From Chrysosporum bergii ANA360D (GTDB taxonomy: Bacteria; Cyanobacteriota; Cyanobacteriia; Cyanobacteriales; Nostocaceae), in the NCBI RefSeq assembly GCF_029891735.1, contig NZ_JANQDH010000051.1, positions 30,243 through 94,242 on the forward strand: 64,000 bases of DNA, in the 5' to 3' direction. Position numbers and translations under genes: made by a program. How positions within the stretch are numbered: the first letter of the stretch is position 1; every line of letters starts with the position of its first letter. Positions 9,686 through 19,181 of this stretch are shown one piece after another. The notes beneath the pieces were generated by a model. The model did not search any database. It was not told where the DNA came from and was given only the letters and a program-made list of their open reading frames with translations.

Positions 9686-10399
9686 CTATCTAGTTTGATT
9701 TGGCGTGAGACAGGTTTGATTCACAAAATCACACTGATAAATATAAGGTTCTTGCCAACTCAAAGGAATTTCTAATAAGTCTCTTGTTCCCGTCATTCCT
9801 TGCCCCATAAATAGTAATAAAGCAATGCAGTTTAATATAATGTGAATCAGCCGCCAACGATTAGACCTATCTTGATAAATATCTTGGACAATAGCAACAG
9901 CAAATATCATCAGCAATGAAGCGGCAATTCCCAGATAGTAATGTGACCAATACCACTCATTTGTTCGCCGAAATACTCCATCCTGGCAACCAAGAATTAC
10001 TAACCCTGCACCGCTTAAGGTGGCAAAAACTCCCCGCCATAAACGCTGCTTTGCCCGGTAAAGCAATACTAAAGAAGCAAGAGTTACAACAAACATCAAT
10101 AAAATGAATATCACTAATAAAGGTGACTGATTCCATAATTGTTTCTTAATAATATTTTTGCCAATTGAGTAAGCTATTGCTATTAAGGATAAACCCACAA
10201 CTGAACTTGTTAACCAGTCGCCAAACTCTTTATGTTCTTTACCAACTACAGGCGGAATTTTGCTTTTATTTCCTGCTAAAGTTTGCAAGCGACGCTGGCG
10301 AGTTTGCCAAGCAAAATTAACAACAATCCCTATCAAGGGAAAAACAAACATAACCGCCAGCGCTGGATGTATAAGCCTGAAAAAATCTGCTGTTTCCAT
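9686..10399 (-). CDS. DUF4079 family membrane protein
   Basis: Protein of 237 residues with about six hydrophobic segments: a first segment near residues 9-29, then others around 62-80, 92-115, 122-137, 153-172 and 183-200. The start LIHPALAVMFVFPLIGIVVNFAW and the GMTGTRDLLEIPLSW end fit DUF4079, a cyanobacterial cytochrome b561-like membrane family of unknown role. Several histidines within helices could hold haem, but this is inference. It stands alone between treS and the DM13 gene, all on the minus strand. Confidence 0.75.
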   Translation of the reverse strand: METADFFRLIHPALAVMFVFPLIGIVVNFAWQTRQRRLQTLAGNKSKIPPVVGKEHKEFGDWLTSSVVGLSLIAIAYSIGKNIIKKQLWNQSPLLVIFILLMFVVTLASLVLLYRAKQRLWRGVFATLSGAGLVILGCQDGVFRRTNEWYWSHYYLGIAASLLMIFAVAIVQDIYQDRSNRWRLIHIILNCIALLLFMGQGMTGTRDLLEIPLSWQEPYIYQCDFVNQTCLTPNQTR

Positions 10400-10559
10400 A
10401 AGAGGGTGTCTGAAAAGTTTTTAATGGTGATGTTAGACAATGATTGACACCCCAAAACCCTTAATAAGAAGCATATAAATTACTCAAATTTACCTGGTAA
10501 AGGGAGGGGTATCGAAAAGTTTATGAGAAAAATAGCAGGATTTTTGAAAAATCCTACAT

Positions 10560-11015
10560 TTATAAAACCGCATAGCCAAAAGTAGCGTTAAACTTGCGAC
10601 ACCATATAGCCACAGATTTAAATTCTGCTAAATTCAGATTATCAGGTAAAGCATAACGTTGAGTACCACTTGTTTTTTCTAACGCTGCAATGCTGACATA
10701 ATCTTTTTCTTGAACACGATAGATGGGTGGTTTTTCAGAACGATGTAAAATCACAAATAAATCAGGTCCGTTATCCGTTTTGAAATCTTGAGCAAACTCT
10801 AGGTAACGTTTACCGTTTTCTGTAATTACACTTACTTTTCCTTGAGTTGGATGTTCCCCGTCCTGAAAACTTCCCGCCTCAGCAACAGCAACAGGATTGG
10901 CTATATTTGTTGCAGATGGCGTTTGAGTTTCTAGTTGATTTGAAGTTCCCTCTGTGGCACAGCCTAGGGTAACCATGGCAGTAATAACCGCAACTAGTAA
11001 ATACTTAAGTTTCAT
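10560..11015 (-). CDS. DM13 domain lipoprotein
   Basis: Protein of 151 residues from the ATG at 11015; a GTG 21 bases upstream is less likely because MKLKYLLVAVITAMVTLGC is a typical lipoprotein signal with the lipobox cysteine. The rest is one DM13 domain: GSFQDGEHPTQGKVSV, FAQDFKTDNGPDLFVILH, and LPDNLNLAEFKSVAIWCRKFNATFGYA with the conserved near-terminal Trp-Cys. DM13 domains are proposed to bind redox cofactors or metals at the cell surface; the substrate is unknown. The gene follows the GT2 gene divergently, 345 bases away. Confidence 0.8.
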   Translation of the reverse strand: MKLKYLLVAVITAMVTLGCATEGTSNQLETQTPSATNIANPVAVAEAGSFQDGEHPTQGKVSVITENGKRYLEFAQDFKTDNGPDLFVILHRSEKPPIYRVQEKDYVSIAALEKTSGTQRYALPDNLNLAEFKSVAIWCRKFNATFGYAVL

Positions 11016-11173
11016 ATCTTTAATATCTTTAGACACAAATCCAAGGATAATTTATACCTTTATATTTCAGCTAAGAACTTAGTAAAAATTTACAAATTAC
11101 TAGTTTAAGTATTTTTATTTAGTTTATTTAAAAGCAATTAAATTTATTATACAAATATAGCCTTTTTCAATCA

Positions 11174-11260
11174 GCGTGAGACACAAAGGTAAATGACCGT
11201 CTTGTAGCGCGAGCATCCTGCTTACTAAAAATGTACCTCACTTGGGCAAACTTCGCCATA
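11174..11260 (+). repeat. Interspersed repeat, copy 2
   Basis: Shares GCGTGAGACACAAA, TTGTAGCGCGAGCATCCTGCTTACTAAAA and ATGTACCTCACTTGGGCAAACTTCGCCATA in the same order and spacing as copy 1 at 4255-4361. The 5' TATAGCATTT end is missing. It sits between the divergent DM13 and glycosyltransferase genes; the remainder of the 11016-11360 spacer is AT-rich and shows nothing else. Confidence 0.65.
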
Positions 11261-11360
11261 AACGAAAGTGTTTACTGGCTAGTTGACCTTGTAATAATTA
11301 TTTAAAATACGTCACAATAAGCAAAGAAAATTGTATGTATTTTTTGAGGAGATTTATCAA

Positions 11361-13613
11361 GTGCATAAGCGTGGAGTTCGCGTTTCTAAATTTCTTGGGC
11401 GAAACTTTCAACTTTGTGTTGCTCAGAGAATTTATAAGTCACAAGTCCCAACGCTGATTTTTTTGGGAATTATTGTTTTTTGCAGCATTGTAGTGGTAGG
11501 GTGGTTTGCAGGTCATGAGGACATTAGTAGAATTTTCGCTCAAATCCATATTTGGCAAGCCAACCCACCAATGTGGTTAGATGTACCAATGGTGGAGAGT
11601 AAATATTTGTTGTTCCCCACTTTCGGTTTATTATTTGGTGTGTTTTTGATTATGAAAGTGTCACCTCAACCCCGCAACTGGTCACGGCGTTTGGTTGTGG
11701 TGATTTTAACTATATTAACTTTACGGTATTTTCTCTGGCGATCGCACTCTACTTTGAATCTTGCAGATCCGTTAAATGGGGTATTTAGCCTCGGCTTATT
11801 TTTAGCAGAAGTATTAGTGCTACTCAATAGCACCATGCAGTTATTATTCATCTTCAACATCAAAGAGCGTCATCAGGAAGCAGATATCAAATCTGTTGCT
11901 GTAATTGATGGCAGGTTTAATCCCTCTGTGGATATCTTAATACCAACTTATAACGAACCTGTTTTTATTTTGCGCCGCACTATTATCGGTTGTCAAGCTC
12001 TCGACTATGCTAATAAGAAAATTTATCTCTTAGATGACACTAAGCGACCAGAAATGAAATCCTTAGCTAAAGAATTAGGATGTGAATATATAACCCGACC
12101 TGATAATAGTCATGCTAAAGCTGGGAATTTGAATCATGCCATTGCCAAAACTAACGGAGAATTAATAGTAGTTTTTGATGCCGATTTTGTCCCAACTAAA
12201 AATTTTTTAACTCGTACCGTTGGCTTTTTTCAAGATGCAAAAGTTGCCCTGGTACAAACTCCCCAATACTTTTATAATGCTGACCCCATAGCCCGTAACC
12301 TGGGTTTAGAAAACATTCTCACCCATGAGTCAGAAGTATTTCATAGACAAGTTCAAACTGGCCGAGATGCTTCAGGTAGTGCAATTTGTTCTGGTACTTC
12401 TTTTGTAGTTAAAAGGAGTACTTTAGAGGAAAGTGGAGGTTTTGTCGTTGAATCTTTGAGTGAAGATTATTTTACAGGAATTCGCTTATGTGGTCAAGGA
12501 CACTGCCTAATTTATTTGAATGAAAAATTAAGTGCTGGTTTAGCAGCCGAGAATATTGCAGCTTATGCGATTCAAAGATTAAGGTGGGAACAAGGTACAC
12601 TGCAAGGATTATTTATTAAATCTAATCCTTTCACACTTCCTGGAATATCAATGTTTCTAAGATTAGCCTATTTTGCTGGCTTGTTATATTGGTGTAGTAA
12701 TATTTCCCGCGTCTGTTTTCTACTGATGCCATTGGCATATGTATTTTTAAATGTAATTCCTCTGCAAGCCAATCTAGCAGAATTAACATATTTTTTACTA
12801 CCTTACTATTTGGTCAATTTTGCAGTTTTTTCTTGGTTAAGTTATCGTTCAAATTCAGCATTATTAGCTGATATTTACGCATTAATCATCTGTTTTCCCT
12901 TAGCAATTAATTTTATAAAAGTAATGCTAAAACCTTTTGCTAAAGGATTTCAAGTTACACCCAAGGGTATACAGAAAAACCACTACACTTTTAATTTTAA
13001 CTTAGCCCTACCTTTGATAATTCTGTTTATTGCTACAGCCGTTAGTTTATGGCTAATTATCACTGTGCCAGAAACTACACAACAAATCAAAGGTATAAGT
13101 TTAGCTTGGCTGTGGAGTGTTTATAATTTAGTGATGATTGGTGTTACACTGTTAGCTTTGCTAGATGCACCCAAAGCGGATATGTATGAATGGTTTGATT
13201 TGCGGCGAGTGGTGCAATTAAGAATTGGTGAACAAATGTATTGGGGTGTTACCACAATGATTTCAGAACTAGGTGTAGAAATTGCTTTAACTCAAAAGCC
13301 ACATTTCCAATTACTAATAAATCAGCAAATAAATATAGAAATTGTCGAGGAAAACCTACAGCTAAGTGGAGAAATTGTTGGTACTGGATTTAGCGATGAT
13401 TTTCAAACATATAGAGTGCGGTTTACATCAGTCAGTTTGAGTCAGCATCGCCGTCTTATAGAAATGTTATTCTGTCGTCCAGGACAATGGAAAAATGAGA
13501 ACACACCAGGGGAGTTAAAGTCATTGTTTCTATTATTAAAAGTCTTGTTAAAACCGCCAATTTTATTTAATAAAAAAGTAGACGTAACTCCCATGTCAGT
13601 TGCCAAGTTTTAA
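11361..13613 (+). CDS. BcsA-like family 2 glycosyltransferase with PilZ-like C-terminus
   Basis: Processive membrane glycosyltransferase of 750 residues. Several TM helices at residues about 20-140, then a GT2 domain with DILIPTYNEP, YLLDDTKRPE, VFDADFVP (DxD), GTSFVVKR, LSEDYFTG and the QRLRWEQG (QxxRW) motif, four to six more TM helices, and a C-terminal beta-rich part with ISELGVEIAL resembling PilZ. The PilZ RxxxR element is not clean, so cyclic-di-GMP control is uncertain. The product could be cellulose or another beta-glucan. I choose GTG at 11361, which has GAGGAG nine bases upstream; an ATG at 11331 has no ribosome site. Confidence 0.85.
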   Translation: MHKRGVRVSKFLGRNFQLCVAQRIYKSQVPTLIFLGIIVFCSIVVVGWFAGHEDISRIFAQIHIWQANPPMWLDVPMVESKYLLFPTFGLLFGVFLIMKVSPQPRNWSRRLVVVILTILTLRYFLWRSHSTLNLADPLNGVFSLGLFLAEVLVLLNSTMQLLFIFNIKERHQEADIKSVAVIDGRFNPSVDILIPTYNEPVFILRRTIIGCQALDYANKKIYLLDDTKRPEMKSLAKELGCEYITRPDNSHAKAGNLNHAIAKTNGELIVVFDADFVPTKNFLTRTVGFFQDAKVALVQTPQYFYNADPIARNLGLENILTHESEVFHRQVQTGRDASGSAICSGTSFVVKRSTLEESGGFVVESLSEDYFTGIRLCGQGHCLIYLNEKLSAGLAAENIAAYAIQRLRWEQGTLQGLFIKSNPFTLPGISMFLRLAYFAGLLYWCSNISRVCFLLMPLAYVFLNVIPLQANLAELTYFLLPYYLVNFAVFSWLSYRSNSALLADIYALIICFPLAINFIKVMLKPFAKGFQVTPKGIQKNHYTFNFNLALPLIILFIATAVSLWLIITVPETTQQIKGISLAWLWSVYNLVMIGVTLLALLDAPKADMYEWFDLRRVVQLRIGEQMYWGVTTMISELGVEIALTQKPHFQLLINQQINIEIVEENLQLSGEIVGTGFSDDFQTYRVRFTSVSLSQHRRLIEMLFCRPGQWKNENTPGELKSLFLLLKVLLKPPILFNKKVDVTPMSVAKF

Positions 13614-13645
13614 AACGCGGTCACATTTTGCCAGGTTTTAGAAAA

Positions 13646-13716
13646 TATAGCATTTGTTAAACACGTGAGATACAAATGTAAATAATCAAAGTATTGTAGT
13701 GCGAACATCTTGTTAC
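13646..13716 (+). repeat. Interspersed repeat, copy 3 (3'-truncated)
   Basis: TATAGCATTTGTTAAACACGTGAGATACAAATGTAAAT followed by TTGTAGTGCGAACATCTTGTTAC matches the first two-thirds of copy 1; the TGTACCTCACTTGGGC block is absent. It begins 33 bases after the glycosyltransferase stop codon. Confidence 0.65.
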
Positions 13717-13766
13717 CCTACGGATCTCCCTCAGTAGTCTGAGAAAGTTTATAGAGATAACTGTTG

Positions 13767-13791
13767 AAAAACCCCCGAATATATCCGGGGG
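13767..13791 (-). terminator. Rho-independent terminator downstream of nadK
   Basis: Read on the minus strand, CCCCCG / CGGGGG arms enclose an AT-rich loop and are followed directly by TTTTT. It lies 50 bases past the nadK stop and would end the ndhA-I-G-E-nadK transcript. Confidence 0.75.
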
Positions 13792-13840
13792 CTAGTGTAT
13801 GACAACTTAAAACAAAAGCGCTTAGTACAAACCTCATCCA

Positions 13841-14761
13841 TCAATTACGGTGATTATTACTGTAGCGAACCCTTGTACCTGCCCAAAGCAGCTTTTCTCG
13901 CAGTGTCTGATAATATGAATTGTTCTCGCGTAAAATAATAAATTTCGCCCGACAATCAGCCATTCGCACATTAACGTGATGTCCAGGCCAAATTGAGGTA
14001 GATAACACCCCATCCATCCACAATTTTGTACTTAGGTCATAGTCTCCCAAAGGCCAGATGCTGACCACAGAACCAGGAGGTAAAACTAGGGGACGACTAG
14101 ATAGACTCATGGGACAAATGGGAGTGATGGTAATGGCCTCCATAGCATCGTGGATAATGGGTCCATTGGCGGAAACGGTGTAACCAGTAGAACCAGTGGG
14201 AGTGGAAATAATCAAACCATCCCCCACATATTGGTCAACTACCTCACCATCAATTTCCATTTCCAGAATAGAAGTGATCATGCGGTCAGCAGAAGCGGGT
14301 TTAACACAAAATTCATTTAAAGCCAGGAAACACTCAGTCACAGGTTGTAAATTCGTGCGATGACCCTCATAAACTGCGGCTTTTAACATCATCCGCCTCT
14401 GGATAGCATAGCGATCCTCAAATAGCCGATCCCAAATTTTCTCTGTATCTTGAAACTCATCCACTGACTCGGTTAAAAAACCCAGATGACCTCCAACATT
14501 CACGCCCAAAATGGGTATACCGGCTGGAGCTAAATGTCTAGCACTGGTTAGAACAGTGCCATCACCACCGAGTACCAAAGCTAAATCAATTGGTTGACTA
14601 GCAGAAGCCAAAAACACCGGGTAGGGGTTATCTTTCGGACCACTAGGTCCCATTAACACCTGACACTGGCGATTTTCTAGTTGTTCAGCACAGAGTTCTG
14701 CCCAGCGTTTACTCTGGGAATCTCGTGCTTTATAAGCAATGATGATCTGCTTGAGTTGCAC
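13841..14761 (-). CDS. nadK: NAD kinase
   Basis: Protein of 306 residues that phosphorylates NAD to NADP. The GGDGT motif (LVLGGDGTVLTSAR) and the conserved NVGGHLGFLTE, GDGLIISTPTGSTGYTVSANGPI and SRPLVLPP segments are all present. Start is GTG at 14761. It lies six bases after ndhE and is probably the last gene of the NDH-1 operon, a linkage seen in Anabaena relatives. Cyanobacteria usually have two NAD kinases; which paralogue this is cannot be said from the window. Confidence 0.95.
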   Translation of the reverse strand: MQLKQIIIAYKARDSQSKRWAELCAEQLENRQCQVLMGPSGPKDNPYPVFLASASQPIDLALVLGGDGTVLTSARHLAPAGIPILGVNVGGHLGFLTESVDEFQDTEKIWDRLFEDRYAIQRRMMLKAAVYEGHRTNLQPVTECFLALNEFCVKPASADRMITSILEMEIDGEVVDQYVGDGLIISTPTGSTGYTVSANGPIIHDAMEAITITPICPMSLSSRPLVLPPGSVVSIWPLGDYDLSTKLWMDGVLSTSIWPGHHVNVRMADCRAKFIILRENNSYYQTLREKLLWAGTRVRYSNNHRN

Positions 14762-14767
14762 GCAAAA

Positions 14768-15073
14768 TTACCACTTCAGGAGATTAAACTGCTCCATATC
14801 AACAGTATCACGGTTGCGATAAATGGCCAGCACAATGGCTAAACCAACCGCTGCCTCAGCAGCAGCCACAGTAATCACAAACACGGTGAATACCTGACCC
14901 TTAATTAAAGTTGAATCCAGAAAGTTGGAAAATGCCATTAAATTCAGATTAACAGCATTGAGCAGTAACTCAATTGACATCAACACCCGCACGGCGTTAC
15001 GACTGGTAATTAGGCCATAAATGCCAATACAAAATAAAGCTGCTGCTAGTAATAAAAAGTACTGAAGTTGCAT
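14768..15073 (-). CDS. ndhE: NAD(P)H-quinone oxidoreductase subunit 4L
   Basis: Protein of 101 residues, the NuoK/NdhE membrane subunit of NDH-1: three hydrophobic helices, with the conserved glutamates in [17 protein letters not shown] and [11 protein letters not shown] that take part in proton translocation. It works in the thylakoid complex for cyclic electron flow, respiration and CO2 uptake. It lies 45 bases after ndhG in the ndhA-I-G-E order typical of cyanobacteria and plastids. Confidence 0.97.
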   Translation of the reverse strand: MQLQYFLLLAAALFCIGIYGLITSRNAVRVLMSIELLLNAVNLNLMAFSNFLDSTLIKGQVFTVFVITVAAAEAAVGLAIVLAIYRNRDTVDMEQFNLLKW

Positions 15074-15118
15074 GGATTCTTGTATCCCTTACCAAAAAAA
15101 TGGCTTTTTACTCTTGGT

Positions 15119-15733
15119 TTACTCTGTGGTTTCCTTGCCTGCCGATACCAATTCTCTAGGGCGTTCTGGCAAGGTTAAAACTGTTTGTGGCAGTTCTGAT
15201 GGTGTGGGTTGGTCAGGCAAATACTCGCGACGGGCCAAAATGATTGCCCCCACCATTGCTATCAGTAACAATATAGAAGCGAGTTCAAAAGGTAGTAAAA
15301 AGTCTGTGAAGAAATGTTGACCAATTACAACTATAGAACTTTCCCCACCCGCAGGACCGGGTGTTGAATATGCCCAAGGAGTCCCCAATACCATGGTACT
15401 CAACAAGGCAAATAATCCTACACTGACTACCCCTGTGAGTACTTTACGCAGTCCAGCACTGGGAAATGGTACAAAATCTTGGCGTTTGTTCACTAACATA
15501 ATGGCAAATAAAATCAGCACGTTAACTGCACCAACATAAATTAGTACCTGTGCTGCTGCCACAAAGTCACCATTAAGTAACAGGTAAAACCCCGCCATGC
15601 TGATAAACACGCCCCCCAGCATAAAGGCAGAATAGACGACGTTAGAAAACAGCACTACGCCTAAAGCTGCCCCAACCATCATCACGCCTAGTATGCCTAA
15701 CGAAACAAACTGTACTCCTTCGGCTAAATTCAC
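15119..15733 (-). CDS. ndhG: NAD(P)H-quinone oxidoreductase subunit 6
   Basis: NuoJ/NdhG membrane subunit, 204 residues from GTG at 15733. I prefer this to the ATG at 15787 because the family begins with (V/M)NLAEGVQFVSLGIL and AAGGA lies upstream of the GTG, whereas the extra 18 residues are not family-like. Five hydrophobic helices are visible, including SAFMLGGVFISMAGFYLLLNGDFVAAAQVLIYVGAVNVLI. It follows ndhI in the operon. Confidence 0.93.
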   Translation of the reverse strand: MNLAEGVQFVSLGILGVMMVGAALGVVLFSNVVYSAFMLGGVFISMAGFYLLLNGDFVAAAQVLIYVGAVNVLILFAIMLVNKRQDFVPFPSAGLRKVLTGVVSVGLFALLSTMVLGTPWAYSTPGPAGGESSIVVIGQHFFTDFLLPFELASILLLIAMVGAIILARREYLPDQPTPSELPQTVLTLPERPRELVSAGKETTE

Positions 15734-15822
15734 TTTTTCCGATCCTTTTTGATTTCCAATATAACGATTACCCACCAGCAGAGCCAAGGCGAAGGAAAAA
15801 TATAATTTTCCGCATCAGGGCT

Positions 15823-16416
15823 TTAGCTGCTGGTTGTTTCTGTTTGTTCTACCAGGTCTTCTGGACGAGAACCAGCACGAGGTGCATCAGTTGGTAGGTC
15901 GTGGGGGTCCATTACACCCTTGGGTAAATAAGCTAGTTCCCGCAGTGGTGTAACCATGGGGTCGTTTGTGACTTTATAAGGCAGACGACCTAAAGCTACG
16001 TTGTCATAGTTCAATTCATGGCGATCATAAGTAGATAGCTCATATTCTTCGGTCATGGATAGACAGTTAGTGGGGCAATATTCCACACAGTTACCACAGA
16101 AAATACAAACCCCAAAGTCAATACTGTAGTGCTTGAGCTTTTTCTTTTTACTGACTTTTTCAAATTCCCAGTCCACTACAGGCAGATTAATGGGACAAAC
16201 CCTAACACAGACTTCACAAGCGATACATTTATCAAACTCAAAGTGAATCCTGCCGCGAAATCTTTCCCCAGGAATCAGTTTTTCGTAAGGATACTGTACC
16301 GTAACTGGGCGACGCTGCATATGGTCGAAAGTTACAGCTAACCCTTGACCAATGTAACGTCCGGCTTGTACTGCTTCTTTGGCGTAATCACCAACTTGTT
16401 TGAGGAACTTGAGCAT
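15823..16416 (-). CDS. ndhI: NAD(P)H-quinone oxidoreductase subunit I (2x 4Fe-4S)
   Basis: Peripheral-arm ferredoxin-like subunit of 197 residues. Two 4Fe-4S motifs are complete: [12 protein letters not shown] and [12 protein letters not shown], the clusters that pass electrons to plastoquinone. The N-terminal amphipathic region and a low-complexity C-terminus (residues about 170-197) are typical for cyanobacteria. It is 70 bases downstream of ndhA with a strong inverted repeat in the gap. Confidence 0.97.
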   Translation of the reverse strand: MLKFLKQVGDYAKEAVQAGRYIGQGLAVTFDHMQRRPVTVQYPYEKLIPGERFRGRIHFEFDKCIACEVCVRVCPINLPVVDWEFEKVSKKKKLKHYSIDFGVCIFCGNCVEYCPTNCLSMTEEYELSTYDRHELNYDNVALGRLPYKVTNDPMVTPLRELAYLPKGVMDPHDLPTDAPRAGSRPEDLVEQTETTSS

Positions 16417-16449
16417 TTTTAGTGTTTCTCTCTCTTTTTAATTCTGAAC

Positions 16450-16480
16450 TTAAGGTTTTAGATGACATCTAAAACCTTAA
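16450..16480. repeat. Perfect 15-bp inverted repeat between ndhA and ndhI
   Basis: TTAAGGTTTTAGATG and CATCTAAAACCTTAA are separated by one base, giving a 31-base perfect hairpin. It has no T run on the minus strand beyond its own end, so it looks more like an RNA-processing or stabilising hairpin, or a target site, than a terminator. Confidence 0.8.
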
Positions 16481-16486
16481 ATTGAT

Positions 16487-17605
16487 TTATCCGCCAAAAG
16501 CGACGGGAAAGGCAAGTTTCAGGGCTGCGGTGACGAGAAGATTAACCAAAGCAATTGGTAACAAAAACTTCCATCCTAAGTCTAGCAATTGGTCAATCCG
16601 TACCCGTGGTACTGTCCAACGTATCAATATGGCGATAAATACCAGCACATAGGCTTTGATGAGGGTCATGACAATACCCAAAGAGGCAGTTGCTACCTGT
16701 AACACTGGATTAAATTCACTGACTCCCAACCAATTAGCTATGACATTAACGGGAATGGGAAAGTCCCAGCCACCCAGATATAAAACCGCTACTAACAGAG
16801 CAGAAAGCACTAGGTTGACATAGGAACTGAGGTAAAATAAGGCGAATTTCATGCCGGAGTATTCGGTTTGATAACCAGCAACAATTTCTTCTTCTGCTTC
16901 TGGTAAGTCAAAGGGCAAGCGTTCGCATTCTGCCAGGGCTGCTATCCAAAAAATTAGTAACCCCACTGGTTGCCGCCAAATGTTCCAGCCGAGGATACCA
17001 TAACCTGATTGCTGGTTAACAATATCAATGGTGCTGAGACTGTTAGACATCATGACCACTGCCAACACGCTCAAGGATAAAGGAATTTCGTAGCTAATGG
17101 ACTGGGCAGCAGCCCGCAAGCCCCCTATGAGGGAGTATTTATTATTGGATGCGTAACCAGCCATTAACAACCCAATGGGGGCAATGCTAGAAAAGGCAAT
17201 CCACAAGAAGATTCCCATGCCCACGTTGGTAATCACAATATTTTGTCCAAAGGGGACAATCAAATAGGACAAAAATACTGGTAGTACTACTAAAATGGGT
17301 CCGATGGTAAATAGCCAAGGGTCTGCTTTAGCTGGTACTACATCTTCTTTGAAGATCAGCTTGATGCCATCGGCCACTGGGGCTAGTAAGCCAAAGGGTC
17401 CAATAAATTCTGGGCCGATGCGCTGCTGTGCTGATGCGGAAATCTTCCGTTCTAGCCAAACACAGACTAGTACCCCCACTGTTGCGCCAATGAGCATTAG
17501 TATCATTGGCAAGGGCATCCAAATGGCTTTGGCTACCCCTGCTGGTATCCCTAAATCCATGACGGATTTAATAAACGTTCCTTGGAGGTCAATTCCTGAA
17601 TTCAT
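16487..17605 (-). CDS. ndhA: NAD(P)H-quinone oxidoreductase subunit 1
   Basis: NuoH/NdhA membrane subunit of 372 residues that contacts the quinone site and links the peripheral and membrane arms. The family motifs are visible: [39 protein letters not shown] (given in parts: ERKISA, QRIGP, ADGIK), [26 protein letters not shown] region with the conserved acidic residues, and about eight helices. It is the first gene of ndhA-I-G-E; gltA lies upstream in the same direction. Confidence 0.97.
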   Translation of the reverse strand: MNSGIDLQGTFIKSVMDLGIPAGVAKAIWMPLPMILMLIGATVGVLVCVWLERKISASAQQRIGPEFIGPFGLLAPVADGIKLIFKEDVVPAKADPWLFTIGPILVVLPVFLSYLIVPFGQNIVITNVGMGIFLWIAFSSIAPIGLLMAGYASNNKYSLIGGLRAAAQSISYEIPLSLSVLAVVMMSNSLSTIDIVNQQSGYGILGWNIWRQPVGLLIFWIAALAECERLPFDLPEAEEEIVAGYQTEYSGMKFALFYLSSYVNLVLSALLVAVLYLGGWDFPIPVNVIANWLGVSEFNPVLQVATASLGIVMTLIKAYVLVFIAILIRWTVPRVRIDQLLDLGWKFLLPIALVNLLVTAALKLAFPVAFGG

Positions 17606-17933
17606 GTTTACGCTGTTTAACTCCAGTGAAGTATGAAGTGTGAAGTTATGAAGTATAAAATTTCAGCCTTCATCCTTCATCCTTTTGTGCTTTGATGAAG
17701 ATGCTTGATTGATTACTAGTTCCCATGCCTAGTATATCCTTCTATCGCCGGAGTGGCGTAGCCATTGGTGATTAGCCCCGGCTATACAAGGATTTGTGCC
17801 AGACATAAACCGCTGAATCAACTGTTATCTCCCGACCCCCTGACAAAGCAATGGCAAGCTTCCGTTCACCTACTGGCAACGGTTATCTACTTTGAGCGGT
17901 GGTGGTGGGTTTGGGTGACAATCAAACCGCTAG
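17606..17933. other. Spacer between gltA and ndhA with short tandem repeats
   Basis: 328 bases. From about 17623 to 17700 it holds repeated GAAGT(A/G)T units followed by CCTTCATCCTTCATCC, a low-complexity tract. The rest (17730-17930) is more GC-rich and can be read open on the plus strand, but without a ribosome site or family resemblance; I take it as non-coding. It should contain the ndhA promoter. Confidence 0.45.
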
Positions 17934-19070
17934 TTAACGTTGATCAATGGGGATATAAGTAACTTCATGCTTGCCGTTATAAATCTGGGTTGGTCGGAAG
18001 ATGCGGTTTTCTGCCAGTTGTTCCTTCCAGTGAGCTAACCAACCTGCGACACGGGCGATGGCAAATATTGGTGTAAACAAGTCTGTAGGAATCCCCATTT
18101 TTCTGTAGACCAAACCAGAATAAAAGTCTACATTGGGATAAATGCCTTTACCAGCCAGTTTTTCTGCTACCACTTTTTCCATTTCTACGGCAATGTCATA
18201 GTACTTATCATGCCCAAACTTGGCAAATAATTTTTCTGCCAGGTTTTGTAGGACTGTGGCTCGTGGATCTTTCACTTTATAGACACGATGCCCAAAGCCC
18301 ATGATCTTGGCTTTGCGTTCCAGTAGTTCTTCTACATAGGGGCGCACATTTTCAACTGTGCCAATTTGTTCCAACATCTGAATCACTTCTTCGTTAGCTC
18401 CGCCGTGCAGTGGCCCTCCTAAGGTTCCTACGGCACTAGCAACTACAGCATAAGGGTCAGTTAAGGTTGAAGCTGTTACCCTAGCACTGAAGGTCGAGGC
18501 GTTCATTGTATGCTCGACGTGAAGAATTAAGCAGATGTCAAAAATTTTTGCTGCTAAAGGATCTGGTTCTTTCTCGTTGAGCATATAGAGAAAGTTGGCG
18601 GCATAATCTAAGTCATCCCTAGGCTTTACGGGGTCATTACCTTTTCGCATTAACTGAAATGCCGCTACCATTGTGGGAATGGTTGCTAACAAGCGCACTA
18701 CAGCATCCCGAATGTAGACTGGGTTGTGTAGATCCCGGCGGGAATAAAACAGGCCTAAAGCAGCAGCAGAGGCTTGTAGAGCATCCATGGGGTGACCGCT
18801 TTCGGGAAAGCATTTCATCATGTCCCGAATCCGATATTTTATCCGCCTATGGTAGCGAATCTCATTCTCAAACCCTTGCAATTGTTCTTTAGTTGGCAGT
18901 TCACCCCAGATTAAGAGATAAGCAGTTTCCAGAAAGGAACTTTTTTCTGCTAGTTCCTCAACCCGGATGCCACGATATTCTAGAATCCCTTTTTGCCCAT
19001 CAACATGACTAATACTCGATTGGGCTGCGGGAATGCCTTCTAAACCAGGCTTGTATTCGCACACCATCAT
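17934..19070 (-). CDS. gltA: Citrate synthase
   Basis: Protein of 378 residues that condenses acetyl-CoA with oxaloacetate, the entry to the (incomplete or branched) cyanobacterial TCA route and 2-oxoglutarate supply for nitrogen assimilation. Catalytic segments are present: LHVEHTMNASTFSAR, GGPLHGGANEEV, GFGHRVYKVKDPRA and NVDFYSGLVY (His, His, Asp and CoA-binding positions). Length is that of the short bacterial type. Two adjacent ATG codons start the gene (19070 and 19067). Located upstream of ndhA, same strand, separate promoter likely. Confidence 0.96.
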   Translation of the reverse strand: MMVCEYKPGLEGIPAAQSSISHVDGQKGILEYRGIRVEELAEKSSFLETAYLLIWGELPTKEQLQGFENEIRYHRRIKYRIRDMMKCFPESGHPMDALQASAAALGLFYSRRDLHNPVYIRDAVVRLLATIPTMVAAFQLMRKGNDPVKPRDDLDYAANFLYMLNEKEPDPLAAKIFDICLILHVEHTMNASTFSARVTASTLTDPYAVVASAVGTLGGPLHGGANEEVIQMLEQIGTVENVRPYVEELLERKAKIMGFGHRVYKVKDPRATVLQNLAEKLFAKFGHDKYYDIAVEMEKVVAEKLAGKGIYPNVDFYSGLVYRKMGIPTDLFTPIFAIARVAGWLAHWKEQLAENRIFRPTQIYNGKHEVTYIPIDQR

Positions 19071-19181
19071 GGCAACACCATTTGCTTTTTGAAATATCTG
19101 ATGACGCTAACTTACCAGAAATTATTGTCGCGATAACAGTGGCCGACATGACAATATTTCTTTTTTAATGTTGAAAAGCTG

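Noticed and set aside
17620..17700. CRISPR-like tandem units (GAAGTATGAAGT)
   Set aside because: Units are short, contiguous and without spacers; this is low-complexity sequence.
17765..17962. 65-codon frame between gltA and ndhA
   Set aside because: Non-ATG start, no ribosome site, overlaps the end of gltA, no family-like pattern.
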